Assembly: GCF_002835935.1 (NCBI RefSeq)
Contig: NZ_PJCF01000006.1
Location: forward strand, 620,001 to 684,000
Reading direction: 5' to 3'
Length of the DNA: 64,000 nt
From: Paraglaciecola sp. MB-3u-78
GTDB taxonomy: Bacteria > Pseudomonadota > Gammaproteobacteria > Enterobacterales > Alteromonadaceae
Shown: one piece after another, positions 9,386 through 18,795 of the stretch
Position numbering within the stretch: the stretch's first letter is position 1
Layout of the letters: every line of letters starts with the position of its first letter
Notes under the pieces: model-generated
Seen by the model: the letters and a program-made list of their open reading frames with translations, nothing else
Told to the model about the DNA's origin: nothing
Databases searched by the model: none
Position numbers and translations under genes: made by a program

Positions 9386-11257
9386 ATGAATAACAAAATT
9401 TTACAAACCAATACGTCACCTTTGAAAAGAGTCGAGGTGGACACAGTTACGGTAGACATTATCGAAAACGCCCTGAGTAATGCACGCGAAGAAATGGATG
9501 CGGTATTGTTTAGAACCGCCATGAGCCCGGGCATTCGAGAACAAGGTGATTGTTTTCCGATGATTGCCAATAAAGACGGAAAAATGGTTGTGGGTCAGTT
9601 TGGCTCATTTATTCATGGGTTTTTAGAAGCATACACCGGGCAGTTAGAAGAAGGGGACGTCATATTAACGAACGATCCTTATATGACTAATGCCGCTGTA
9701 TCCCATCTACCAGATTGGATTGTGCTTGTGCCTATTTTTAAAGAAAGCCGGCATATCGCGTGGTCTGCCATGTTTGGTCATATGTCAGATAATGGCGGTA
9801 TGGTGCCTGGCTCTATTCCTATTAAAGCAGAAAGTATCTTTCAGGAAGGGATCCGTATTCCTCCCACAAAACTGTATAAAAAGGGTGTATTGCAAAGCGA
9901 TCTTTTAGACCTGATTTTGCACAATGTGCGCACCCCACAATGGAATAGATTTGATTTGAATGCCTTAGTGGCGGCTTGTAATACCGCGGCTAAAAGGTGT
10001 GTCGAAATCTCCGAGCGATTTGGGGATGATATGTTTTATTCCACCATGGAGATCATGCTCGAGCGTAACCATGTGGCAATGGAAGCCATTATTAATATGC
10101 TGGTACCAGAAGAACCACGTACCTTTGTAGACTATGTCTGTGATGATGGCGTTGGCATGGGTCCTTATAAAATACAGTGTAAAATGTGGCGAGAAGGTAA
10201 TCGCGCGATATTTGATTTTGAAGGTACCGATCCTCAAGCCAATAGCTCGATTAACTTTTACCTAAATGAAGACATGTTTAAGATGTTTTTTGGGTCATTT
10301 ACTATCAATCTTGTGGATCCTCAAATTGTGTTCAACGATGGTTTTTATGACCTAGTCGATGTGCACATACCCGCAGGTAGTTTGCTCAAACCCAATTTCC
10401 CCGCTGCGCTGTCAGGACGGACCCATGCATTAGGTCGTATTTTTGATGTAATGGGAGGATTGTTAGGACAAGGTGCCCCAGAAGCCATGAATGCGGCGGG
10501 ATTTTCTGATTCACCTCACTTGTTTTATTCAGGTTACGATGACAAAGGCGAGTGGTTCCAATTGTTCCAAATTGGGTTTGGTGGCATACCGGGTCGCCCA
10601 GTTGGTGATGGACCGGATGGGCACTCTTTGTGGCCAGGATTTACTAATGTTCCCAACGAATTTATCGAAGCCTACTTCCCATTAAGGGTAGAAAAATACG
10701 AGACCATTACTGACTCTGGTGGCGCGGGTAAGCATCGTGGTGGTAATGGATTATCGGTAGCTTATCGTTTTCTTAACGATGGCAATATCGCCATTCATGA
10801 TGAAAGATGGTTGACTTACCCTTGGGGAGTAAACGGTGGCACACCAGGACAAAGGTCTACTAAAATACTAAAACGTGCAGATGGTACACAGCAGATTTTA
10901 CCAGCTAAATGTGATGGTGTTGCAGTGAAAACAGGTGACCTATTGTACTTCAATACATGGGGCGGCGGCGGTTGGGGTGACCCATTCTTGCGTGATTGCA
11001 ATAGTGTACTTGACGACGTAAATCGTGGTTTAGTGTCTATTGAGGGAGCAAAACGTTATGGCGTGGTGATAGTTGATGGTGTGGTTGATGCACGACAAAC
11101 CACCACATTACGTGCGGCCTTAACTGAGAAACGCGGTGAAACACAGTTATTTGATTTTGGTGGCACTATTGAAGAAATCAAAGCTAGATGCCTTGAAGAA
11201 ACGGGGTTGCCTGCACCACAAACGCCTAGTTTTTTGAAGTCTCGAGCCCTGAAGTGA
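9386..11257 (+). CDS. Hydantoinase/oxoprolinase subunit B (HyuB family)
   Basis: This is the partner subunit of the preceding HyuA protein, about 623 residues. I chose ATG 9386 because TTGGAG at 9374-9379 is then the ribosome site; the TTG within it is unlikely to be the start. Typical HyuB features are EEMDAVLFRTAMSPGIREQGDC near the N-terminus, ILTNDPYMTNAAVSHLPD, a His/Asp-rich metal-binding region (HIAWSAMFGHMSDNGG) and the glycine-rich C-terminal GGGGWGDP. The full length and intact motifs suggest an active heteromer. The order hyuA-hyuB-isochorismatase parallels creatinine/N-methylhydantoin routes, where HyuAB opens the ring and an isochorismatase-family amidase removes the carbamoyl group. 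That assignment is inference. Confidence 0.92.
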   Translation: MNNKILQTNTSPLKRVEVDTVTVDIIENALSNAREEMDAVLFRTAMSPGIREQGDCFPMIANKDGKMVVGQFGSFIHGFLEAYTGQLEEGDVILTNDPYMTNAAVSHLPDWIVLVPIFKESRHIAWSAMFGHMSDNGGMVPGSIPIKAESIFQEGIRIPPTKLYKKGVLQSDLLDLILHNVRTPQWNRFDLNALVAACNTAAKRCVEISERFGDDMFYSTMEIMLERNHVAMEAIINMLVPEEPRTFVDYVCDDGVGMGPYKIQCKMWREGNRAIFDFEGTDPQANSSINFYLNEDMFKMFFGSFTINLVDPQIVFNDGFYDLVDVHIPAGSLLKPNFPAALSGRTHALGRIFDVMGGLLGQGAPEAMNAAGFSDSPHLFYSGYDDKGEWFQLFQIGFGGIPGRPVGDGPDGHSLWPGFTNVPNEFIEAYFPLRVEKYETITDSGGAGKHRGGNGLSVAYRFLNDGNIAIHDERWLTYPWGVNGGTPGQRSTKILKRADGTQQILPAKCDGVAVKTGDLLYFNTWGGGGWGDPFLRDCNSVLDDVNRGLVSIEGAKRYGVVIVDGVVDARQTTTLRAALTEKRGETQLFDFGGTIEEIKARCLEETGLPAPQTPSFLKSRALK

Positions 11258-11269
11258 GATAAGTAGACT

Positions 11270-11884
11270 ATGTCAAATACACCACAGGATCGTGATTTAG
11301 CCGTTGGCACATTAAGTCTGGGCTTATGCCCAGCACTTATTGTGGTTGATTTGTCTAATGGCTTTAGCGATCCAGCTAGCTCACTTGGGGGAGATTTTGA
11401 CAGTCAAATTTCACAGATAAACGGGTTGTTAGAGGCTTTCAGAGCTAAAAAACTGCCCGTTTATTATACTTCTGTGGTATATCACGATGAGACCACTGCC
11501 AGTGTGTTTCGTCAACGTTTACCTGATTTAAATATCCTACAAGCGTCTAGTGAGTGGGTAAAAATCAACAGTAAAATCAATAAAAAACCCGATGAACTGA
11601 TCATTGAAAAACAATGGCCAAGCGCCTTTTTTAATACGGAGTTAGTAACACAGTTAGAAAAAAATGCAGTGGACTCAATCGTGGTTGTGGGTTTAACCAC
11701 GAGTGGTTGCGTTCGAGCAACTGTGGTGGATGGCCTACAACATAACTACCCAGTTTTTGTGGTGCCTGAAGCATGTGGCGATAGGAATGTAAGTGCCCAT
11801 CACGCCAGTCTGCATGATATGCATGCTAAATATGCTGTGGTGATCCCCGCTAAAGACTTATGTGCTCAGATTTTATCTCTGTGA
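11270..11884 (+). CDS. Isochorismatase-family amidohydrolase (N-carbamoylsarcosine amidase-like)
   Basis: A 204-residue cysteine hydrolase of the isochorismatase superfamily. The triad can be read as Asp27 (IVVDLSNGF), Lys114 (IIEKQWPSAFF) and Cys147 (GLTTSGCVRATVVDG). The TTSGCVRAT box is typical of N-carbamoylsarcosine amidases and related ureido- or amide-hydrolysing members rather than of true isochorismatases in siderophore pathways. It begins 12 bp after hyuB and is the last gene of the cluster, so it probably removes an amide or carbamoyl group from the product of HyuAB. No clear terminator follows. Substrate specificity cannot be settled from sequence. Confidence 0.88.
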   Translation: MSNTPQDRDLAVGTLSLGLCPALIVVDLSNGFSDPASSLGGDFDSQISQINGLLEAFRAKKLPVYYTSVVYHDETTASVFRQRLPDLNILQASSEWVKINSKINKKPDELIIEKQWPSAFFNTELVTQLEKNAVDSIVVVGLTTSGCVRATVVDGLQHNYPVFVVPEACGDRNVSAHHASLHDMHAKYAVVIPAKDLCAQILSL

Positions 11885-12114
11885 CTGCGACAGCAATATT
11901 GAGACTAGTTACCTCAGATAGGTAAATGTAACAAAATTAAACAGAATACGACGAAAAGTAGAGGATAAGCGCTCGATTATCGCTGTATTTAACTGTTTGA
12001 ACGCTTCGTCGCGTTTCACCGTGATTAACCTGTTTCGTCCCGTCAATATCAATATTTGTCCCTACTCTATGGGTGTACTTAAAATTAATCAAAACAAACA
12101 TAGAGAGACTTATC

Positions 12115-12429
12115 ATGAAAAAAGTAATTATTAGCACCATCATCACTGCAGGTATTCTTTTAGCGGGCAGCGCGCAAGCAAACTATATTGACCCAGTCAC
12201 TGAAAGCAAATTAGTCAAAGTATGTGAAGCCATAAAAAGTGATAGACTAATTAAAGTGAATGTTGCGGTAAAAAATAGCGGCGTAAGTATTAAACAAATT
12301 GCTAACGGTTTAGTGTGCAATGGTCTTGACCCAGTCAGTTTTGCTTTGGCCAACGATGCCCAAAAAACGGCTAAATTCATGGCTAAAAGAAGCAATGTTA
12401 ATGGCCAAGAGTTTTTGGCTAAGTTATAG
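12115..12429 (+). CDS. DUF3718 family secreted protein
   Basis: A 104-residue protein with a clear signal peptide (MKKVIISTIITAGILLAGSAQA, cleavage before NYID). ATG 12115 is preferred over an upstream in-frame codon because AGAGAG lies 8 bp before it and the signal peptide then starts correctly. The mature part, with a Cys in VKVCEAIKSD and another in IANGLVCNGLDPVSFAL, matches the DUF3718 family. That family is common in Alteromonadales, usually with these two cysteines, and its function is unknown. It is probably periplasmic with one disulfide. It stands alone, about 230 bp after the catabolic cluster. Confidence 0.75.
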   Translation: MKKVIISTIITAGILLAGSAQANYIDPVTESKLVKVCEAIKSDRLIKVNVAVKNSGVSIKQIANGLVCNGLDPVSFALANDAQKTAKFMAKRSNVNGQEFLAKL

Positions 12430-13055
12430 GCTGCCAACATTCCGTTAGATAAAGAGTGTGAGCTAAGCATGGTAGTCATATCATCTTTGCTCAAAGACTT
12501 TCCACAGTAACCCAATCAGTTGACTTTGTTTCACAGCGAATACAAGCGAGTATTGACATTCTCACTAATGTTCATTATTTTTCGCTGAGATAAAGTCCTT
12601 TGTAACAAACCATCATCTCCTTAATAGAGTCGTGTTAACTCCTAATTTACGTTTGGACATTAGGGGCATGATGATACATAAAATGATGTTAAACATGGGG
12701 TTAAGAGTTTTTCAAAAGGCGCCTCCCTTGTATTATTTGATAAATACTACTTCTTAAAGAGACTTGAAAATTAGTGATGTTAGATAGTTTCAAACATGTA
12801 AGACGGTTGAATGAAAATCAAGACTTTTCACTATTGCTAATTATTTAATATCATATATTGAATTCATATTTACACTCTAGTATAAGTACGTAATATAACC
12901 TTGAAGAAAGAAAGGGTATTGATAATTAACCTTAAAATAAAAGTGCTAAGTATTGTTACCTTCACTTTACTGATTTTACTCTGGGTTAACAACCTGTAAG
13001 GTAAAGTTAGAGTTATACGGGTAATATAGTTGACAGCAAAAGAGGAATATAAAGA
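12430..13055. other. 626-bp intergenic region, no gene recognised
   Basis: AT-rich sequence with stops in all frames. I looked for a BrnT-type toxin upstream of the ribbon-helix-helix gene at 13056 and found neither an intact nor a recognisable decayed copy. Confidence 0.5.
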
Positions 13056-13310
13056 ATGGAAGAATCAAAATCCAAGAATGAATCTAATGCTGATGATGTA
13101 CAAGAATCATCAAAAGTTATGCGTAACACGCAGAAACAAAAACGCGTGATTGTTGACTTTCCTGGATGGATGTTGGAATCTCTTGACAGGGAAGCTAATC
13201 GAGTTGGCGTTACTAGGCAATCTATTATAAAACTTTGGTTGGCTGAAAGGTTGGCGGGTGAAACTAGTGATTTCATAGAAAAAAGACGGGGGAAAAAAGT
13301 TAATGGTTAG
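13056..13310 (+). CDS. Ribbon-helix-helix (CopG/BrnA-like) antitoxin, apparently orphan
   Basis: An 84-residue protein. After a charged N-terminus, residues ~28-65 (KRVIVDFPGWMLESLDREA, then RVGVTRQSIIKLWLAERL) form a canonical ribbon-helix-helix: a beta strand followed by two helices. The DFP-W-M-x-x-LD-x-EA pattern is typical of CopG/BrnA-type antitoxins, which repress their own promoter and neutralise an RNase toxin such as BrnT. AAAGAGG lies ahead of the ATG. No toxin gene lies on either side; decayed transposases follow. It may be a solitary regulator, an anti-addiction remnant, or half of a system whose toxin was lost. Confidence 0.75.
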   Translation: MEESKSKNESNADDVQESSKVMRNTQKQKRVIVDFPGWMLESLDREANRVGVTRQSIIKLWLAERLAGETSDFIEKRRGKKVNG

Positions 13311-13499
13311 CCTTAGATATCCCGAGGATGTACTAGGTTTTGTGTAACTGACGTTAGTTAAATCTGTACATCAAACCTAGACATAAATTCAATCATAAAT
13401 GGTATCATTCCCTGTTGGCAGCTTATGAGCAGCATGGCCAGTTCTTTTTGCATCTATGAAAACAGCATAAAGCATCTTCTTGGCTGAATAATCAACTGG

Positions 13500-13650
13500 A
13501 CCACCTTACGTTTTTCAATGCCTTTCGAATATTATCGTTGATCGACACTAACGCATTGGTGGTGTAAATCATTTTGCGTACGTCATCAGGGTAATTGAAT
13601 AGGGTGTTGAAGTTGTCCCAATGAGCCATGATTTGCGGATATTGAAAATC
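13500..13650 (-). mobile_element. IS256-family transposase remnant
   Basis: The reverse strand reads WDNFNTLFNYPDDVRKMIYTT and then NALVSINDNIRKALK, the C-terminal catalytic region typical of IS256/mutator transposases (YPxxVRKxIYTTNAxExxN). There is no start and no full domain; flanking sequence is out of frame or lost. It is a decayed fragment only. The limits are approximate. Confidence 0.7.
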
Positions 13651-13669
13651 CTATTTGTCCCATCTTAGA

Positions 13670-14230
13670 ATAAATTAACAATATTTAAGCCAGCGATTAT
13701 CGCAGGCTTTTTATTATTTGCACTTTGTTAGGTGTTTTCATATCTAAACTCAAATGTGGCCGCATCTCGTTGTAGATGTTTATCAATTCGCTTACCAATA
13801 TTCTTAGCTCATCCAGTGTATGGCTTTGATAAAGTAAGAATTCTTGTTTAAGTATCCCGTTTATTCGTACAGCAAGTGAGTTTTGATACTAATCATAGCC
13901 ATCTATTCACGCCAATACATGATCCATTCTTTGATAGGACTGGGTTCTCTCGCCTAATGTCCATTGTCGATACCGATGGATAAACCGATTACCGAGATAT
14001 ACCGGACAATCGGCAAGCAATAGCTAAGCTTATTTCGCCTTTTTCTACTAGCTCAGCAACACTTAATTTAAGCCTAATGTGTCATCTCGTTGTTAGCGTC
14101 TAGCGCTTTTTTTGACCTTTGATGCAATTAGCGAAAGGCTTGTCGTTTAAATTCATCGGATATATTTATTCATAATATTTTCACCTTGCTTTGGTCACTA
14201 AGTAAAAGTGACTACAAATTTAGGGGGAAG
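13670..14230 (-). mobile_element. IS3-family insertion sequence remnant
   Basis: On the reverse strand the end of a DDE transposase OrfB is readable: NSLAVRINGILKQEFLL, with the third acidic catalytic residue in KQEF, then SELINIYNEMRPHLSLDMKT. Upstream on that strand (13900-14190) only short pieces of OrfB and an OrfA-like start (KRQAF) remain, with stops and shifts. The element is dead and heavily eroded, next to the IS256 relic, marking this stretch as an old insertion hot spot. The rest of 14230-14644 is AT-rich upstream sequence of the next gene with nothing recognisable. Confidence 0.65.
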
Positions 14231-14644
14231 ATCAGTATTTGTCACCAATAAGCCCAAGTCTTTATTAAAACAATAAAATAGCTTATCCCTCTGGGATTGG
14301 GCAGTTCCTTTATTCTGAGGGAGTTAGATACAGTAACCCAGCTCTTATAGGCGCTTAAAAGATAAAGGAGGATTAAACAGAAGGATGAATACAGGTGCTT
14401 TTTTAGCCATGTAATTGGTTAAATAACACCTATTAAGGCATGAGTTTCAGAGTATTTTAAATCACTTAGTATCTACAGCGATATCTTTATGATAGGGTAC
14501 TTTCGATATTTAAGTGTGTTTATATGTCACTTACATATCACATATGTGGTACTTTTATAGCACTGCAGGTTGCATTTATGATCAGTTGCTTACCGAATAT
14601 GTAGTATCGTTGTTTAGCGTACAAAAGCCAGATAAGGTAGAAAT

Positions 14645-15802
14645 ATGCAAAAAAGAAGTGGTTTGAGTGCTGTGCTACCTTCAGGGATAGTAAGTTTAAT
14701 AGCTCTAACAATAGTGGCCTTTAGTGACTCTTTAATTGTCTTGGCAGTTGCCTTTTGTTTGGTAATGGCTGAATTTTATTTGGGTTATCTGAAGAAAAAT
14801 ATGCTCGCTGTAACCAGTGAAAATAATGAAGCGCTCAGACTAGTTATATCTGAATTAGAAAATGACCTGCAAACACTGAAAGTTTCAATTAAATCATTTG
14901 AGTCTATGGGTAAAGATTGTTTGCCAATTTTGTCTCACCAAATAGGCAATTGTATTGACATATCTACCCATGAAATGAATGAGCTCGCTGAACGATTTGT
15001 GGGTATGGTTAATGATTTAAATAATATCGTGAATAAACGCGATGATGTTGACGCACTATCCTCTTCGCAAATACAAGACCGATTAGATACTGTTTCCCAA
15101 ACATTAACTCATCTACTCGACGTGAGAGTTAAATCCCAAGAGCAGATTTTCGAACTTTCTAGTTTTACTGAAAGTTTGGAAAACATGGCCCGAGATGTAG
15201 GCGGCATAGCCTCTCAAACCAATCTTTTATCGCTAAACGCTGCTATTGAAGCTGCTAGAGCGGGTGAAAGTGGGCGTGGGTTTGCTGTGGTTGCTGATGA
15301 AGTGCGCAGCCTAGCCAACCGTTCAGGTCAAATAGCCGCTAATATCATTACTACTGTGAGCGATGTTAATGCTCAGTTTAATCAGATAAGAGATAGCTTT
15401 AGTATTGATAGTGATAACGGAAATAAACTGACTATGACTGCCAATGAAAATATTAAAACCGTTATTGCGCAATATAATGAGACCAAAGCGGCCCGTGATA
15501 ATCATGCTAAAAACCTAGAAGAATTATCTTCAGGTGTTCGCAAGAAAATAGAAGACACGTTGGTGTCCCTTCAGTTTCAAGATCGCGTTTCACAAATTTT
15601 GGGTCATGTAAAAGGTAATCTATCACAGTTATCTGATGATATCCCAAATCACGAAAATCTTAATATTCAAAATTTTTTAGAGCAAATGTCGGCTAATTAT
15701 ACCACCACAAGTGAACGTGAATTTCATCGTAAATTTTCACATGAAGTCGCCTATGACATTGATGAAGAAACGTCTAACGATAGCGAAGTTGTATTTTTTT
15801 AG
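14645..15802 (+). CDS. Methyl-accepting chemotaxis protein without a large sensor domain
   Basis: A 385-residue transducer. Residues ~11-50 form two hydrophobic helices with almost no loop, so it is membrane-anchored but lacks a periplasmic ligand domain. A helical linker leads to the conserved signalling hairpin ([19 protein letters not shown], then [17 protein letters not shown]), which binds CheA and CheW. It starts the chemosensory cluster, 13 bp before cheY. The C-terminal extension (residues ~300-385) contains [17 protein letters not shown], as in other short CheA-linked transducers, and lacks the NWETF-type pentapeptide that tethers CheR. It probably senses an intracellular or membrane cue rather than an external chemical. 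Confidence 0.9.
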   Translation: MQKRSGLSAVLPSGIVSLIALTIVAFSDSLIVLAVAFCLVMAEFYLGYLKKNMLAVTSENNEALRLVISELENDLQTLKVSIKSFESMGKDCLPILSHQIGNCIDISTHEMNELAERFVGMVNDLNNIVNKRDDVDALSSSQIQDRLDTVSQTLTHLLDVRVKSQEQIFELSSFTESLENMARDVGGIASQTNLLSLNAAIEAARAGESGRGFAVVADEVRSLANRSGQIAANIITTVSDVNAQFNQIRDSFSIDSDNGNKLTMTANENIKTVIAQYNETKAARDNHAKNLEELSSGVRKKIEDTLVSLQFQDRVSQILGHVKGNLSQLSDDIPNHENLNIQNFLEQMSANYTTTSEREFHRKFSHEVAYDIDEETSNDSEVVFF

Positions 15803-15815
15803 AGGATAAATAAAC

Positions 15816-16181
15816 ATGTCAAAAACCATACTGATTGTCGATGATTCAGCTTCTGTACGAAGCGTTGTCGGAATTGCATTACGAGGAGCCGGTTATGATG
15901 TTATCGAGGCCTGTGATGGTCAAAACGCTTTAGATAAGCTAACGGGAAACAAGGTTCATCTCATCGTAAGTGATGTCAATATGCCTATTATGGACGGTAT
16001 TACCTTCGTCAAAGAGGTTAAAAAGCGACCAGAGTATAAATTCACACCCATATGCATGTTAACCACTGAAGCCGGCCAAACAATGATGCAAGAAGGTAAA
16101 GCCGCTGGTGCAAAAGCGTGGATTGTCAAACCTTTTCAGCCACCTAAATTATTAGATGTTGTATCGAAATTAATCTCATGA
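15816..16181 (+). CDS. cheY: CheY-like single-domain response regulator
   Basis: A 121-residue receiver domain. The acidic pocket Asp9/Asp10 (IVDDSAS), phospho-acceptor Asp53 (VSDVNMPIMDG), Thr83/Thr84 and Lys105 (IVKPF) are all present. There is no output domain, so it acts by docking after phosphorylation by the CheA encoded two genes downstream. It lies in the chemosensory operon between the first MCP and the STAS gene. Whether it acts on the flagellar motor or on another output is not visible. No cheZ or cheC phosphatase gene is in the window. Confidence 0.93.
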   Translation: MSKTILIVDDSASVRSVVGIALRGAGYDVIEACDGQNALDKLTGNKVHLIVSDVNMPIMDGITFVKEVKKRPEYKFTPICMLTTEAGQTMMQEGKAAGAKAWIVKPFQPPKLLDVVSKLIS

Positions 16182-16240
16182 AAAATCCATTAAATATGAC
16201 ACGCTTTATTAATTTAATAAAAAGATAAATAGGAAAACAG

Positions 16241-16558
16241 ATGACGCTTAAAATAAGTCAAGACAGCAATGTTGAAGGGTTATGTAAGTTGACTATTGAA
16301 GACGATATGACCATTTATTCGATTAATGAGATTAAAAGCGCCATAAGTCACGAGATTGAACTCTATCAAAAATTTGAGCTTGATTTGAGGGGAGTTGAAG
16401 AAATTGATACCGCGGGTATTCAATTGATATTAGCGTTAAGGCGTGAGCTTATTTCAAAAAGTAAGGAGCTCAAGATTTCTGCAGCGAGTGGCGTGGTCAC
16501 TAAATTATTCAAAAGTTATAGTATTAATAGTCTTTTTGATCTGGGAGATAACGTATGA
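16241..16558 (+). CDS. STAS-domain protein
   Basis: A 105-residue STAS (anti-sigma-factor-antagonist-like) domain. The central ELDLRGVEEIDTAGIQLILAL has the expected strand-loop-helix, with the D-T-A-G site equivalent to the D-S/T-x-G phosphorylation loop of SpoIIAA-like proteins, so Thr is the candidate phosphosite. Its stop overlaps the cheA start by 4 bp (ATGA), showing translational coupling. STAS genes inside non-canonical chemosensory operons recur in marine gammaproteobacteria, where their exact role is poorly known. It may couple the array to another partner or kinase. Confidence 0.85.
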   Translation: MTLKISQDSNVEGLCKLTIEDDMTIYSINEIKSAISHEIELYQKFELDLRGVEEIDTAGIQLILALRRELISKSKELKISAASGVVTKLFKSYSINSLFDLGDNV

Positions 16559-18765
16559 CCGATGAAGGATTACAAGTATTCTCAGATGAGGCAGAAGATT
16601 TATTACTGGTTGCTGAGAAAGCCTTACTGGGCTTAGATGATTTAAGTAATAAAGAGGAAACAGCAGAAGGGGTTAATGATTTATTTAGGACCTTTCATAC
16701 TATTAAAGGTGCTGCAGGGCTCTTTGCATTAAACAGTGTTGTTGAATTTACGCATGTGGTTGAAAGTGTATTGGGTGATATTAGAGAGGGGACCCTTCCC
16801 CTTGATAAAGACTTGGTTTCGCTATTCTTGTTAAGTCGGGACCATTTGGAAGTGCTAGTTGACAGTGCCTTAAATGGCGTTGTTGAGATCAGTGGAGCAA
16901 TAAAAACAACAGATGACGCACTTATTGAGCGTTTAAATTATTATTTGGGCCTTAATTCTGTTTTAGATAAGTCGACAACTCCCACCATCGAAAACGCTGA
17001 GCAAAGCGACAACGATGGGGTCGAAAATCAAAACTGGCATATATCATTGCGCTATGGAATTCATGCTTTAAGTAATGGAATGGACCCCATCTCATTTATC
17101 TCATACCTCAATAAAATAGGCGAAATTAAAAGTATCATTATCATGGGTGATGCTATCCCCGTATGGTCTGAATTTGAGGCTGAGAACTGTTACTTGGGTT
17201 TTGAGATAGCATTATACGCACCCAACAGCAATAAGGCTGAAATAGAGGACGTATTTGAATTTGTACAAGATGATTGCAAAATCCGGATCCTTCCACCTCA
17301 TAGCTATATAGAAAGCTATATACAATTGATTGAGCAACTGCCAGAAAAAGATTTACGTCTTGGGGATATTTTACTGGCCTGTGGTGCGTTGACAAAATTA
17401 GAAATAGACGGTGTTTTAAATATTCAAGATGTGATGATCGATGACGTCACTGTGAGTGGTGAAGACATTGCAAAATCTCGATTAGGGGACATTGCCGTTG
17501 AACAAAAAGTGGTGGACCAAACCATCATTGATGCTGCAATAAATAAGCAGACTACAAACAAACTTAATCGTAATAACGAACAACAAACCATTCGAGTTAA
17601 CGCAGGTAAACTTGAAAATTTAGTGAACTTAGTGGGCGAATTGGTGATTGGTACGGCGAATGCCGAAATAAGTGCCATACGACTTGCTGATCCTAAGATG
17701 AATGAGGCAATGGAAAACTTATTACGCTTAGTTGAAGAAGTACGAGATACGGCATTGGGATTACGCATGATGCCCATTGGTGAAACTTTTTCCCGCTTTA
17801 ATCGTGTTGTCCGTGAAGTCAGTCGCGACCTTGGCAAAGAGATTGACCTGTGTATTACCGGTGAAGATACCGAATTAGATAAAACCCTGATAGAAAAAAT
17901 TGGCGACCCATTAATGCATTTAGTTAGAAATGCCATTGACCATGGTATTGAATTACCTGAAGAGCGAATAGCTTTGGGTAAGCCAGCTAAGGGTGTCGTG
18001 AATTTAGATGCGTTTCATGAATCGGGCAGTATTGTCATCCGGATAAAAGATGATGGACGAGGTCTGCAAAAAGAGAAATTACTCAGTAAAGCGCTTCAAA
18101 ATGGGTTAATTCAAGAAGGACAGCAATTAACCGATCAGGAAATATATCAACTTATTTTTACGGCTGGTTTTTCTACCGCAGATCAGGTGAGTAATCTATC
18201 AGGTCGTGGCGTCGGTATGGATGTGGTCCGCACAAATATTGAATCACTGCGAGGTACGATTGAAATAACCAGTGAACAGGGGATAGGCAGCAGTATCACC
18301 ATTCGGTTACCACTCACTCTGGCAATAATCGATGGTTTTCAAATACGTGTAGGAGACGGAAAATATATTGTGCCATTAGACATCATAGAGGAATGTCTTG
18401 AATTAGATAAATCTTTAGATGGTGAAAGCAAAGGGGCAAATTATTTGAATTTGCGCGGTGAAATTCTGCCCTTTATGTATTTAAGTGACTTATTTGGTGA
18501 GAAGAGAAATGTATCCGAGGGGCATAGGGACGATATTATTGTCGTCAAATGTGGGGGTAAAAAAGCCGGTTTTGTTGTGGATGAATTATTAGGCGAACAT
18601 CAAACGGTTATTAAGCCGCTGGGTGAGATATTTAAAAATCTGAAAGGCATCAGTGGTGCAACCATTTTAGGTAGCGGTGAAGTGGCTATGGTAATAGACA
18701 CACCGGCGATGATCAATCTAGTGATTAACGCTGGAAATGATCAATCTGTTACTTCTAAGCTGTGA
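16555..18765 (+). CDS. cheA: Chemotaxis histidine kinase CheA
   Basis: A 736-residue CheA. An N-terminal HPt domain has the phospho-acceptor His48 (FRTFHTIKGAAGLF). It is followed by an unusual linker (residues ~150-320) containing a segment like KDLRLGDILLACGALTKLE, which does not look like a standard CheY-binding P2 domain. The P3 dimerisation helix, the P4 ATPase (MHLVRNAIDHGIELP; KDDGRGL; SGRGVGMDVVR) and a C-terminal CheW-like P5 follow. It receives signals from the MCPs and phosphorylates CheY and CheB. It is coupled to the STAS gene by a 4-bp overlap. The linker contains a repeated GDI-x7-9 pattern (LGDILLACGAL and LGDIAVEQKVV), as found in CheA proteins of alternative chemosensory classes. 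Confidence 0.94.
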   Translation: MTDEGLQVFSDEAEDLLLVAEKALLGLDDLSNKEETAEGVNDLFRTFHTIKGAAGLFALNSVVEFTHVVESVLGDIREGTLPLDKDLVSLFLLSRDHLEVLVDSALNGVVEISGAIKTTDDALIERLNYYLGLNSVLDKSTTPTIENAEQSDNDGVENQNWHISLRYGIHALSNGMDPISFISYLNKIGEIKSIIIMGDAIPVWSEFEAENCYLGFEIALYAPNSNKAEIEDVFEFVQDDCKIRILPPHSYIESYIQLIEQLPEKDLRLGDILLACGALTKLEIDGVLNIQDVMIDDVTVSGEDIAKSRLGDIAVEQKVVDQTIIDAAINKQTTNKLNRNNEQQTIRVNAGKLENLVNLVGELVIGTANAEISAIRLADPKMNEAMENLLRLVEEVRDTALGLRMMPIGETFSRFNRVVREVSRDLGKEIDLCITGEDTELDKTLIEKIGDPLMHLVRNAIDHGIELPEERIALGKPAKGVVNLDAFHESGSIVIRIKDDGRGLQKEKLLSKALQNGLIQEGQQLTDQEIYQLIFTAGFSTADQVSNLSGRGVGMDVVRTNIESLRGTIEITSEQGIGSSITIRLPLTLAIIDGFQIRVGDGKYIVPLDIIEECLELDKSLDGESKGANYLNLRGEILPFMYLSDLFGEKRNVSEGHRDDIIVVKCGGKKAGFVVDELLGEHQTVIKPLGEIFKNLKGISGATILGSGEVAMVIDTPAMINLVINAGNDQSVTSKL

Positions 18766-18795
18766 CTTAAATGAAAAAAATAGGCGGATAGATAG

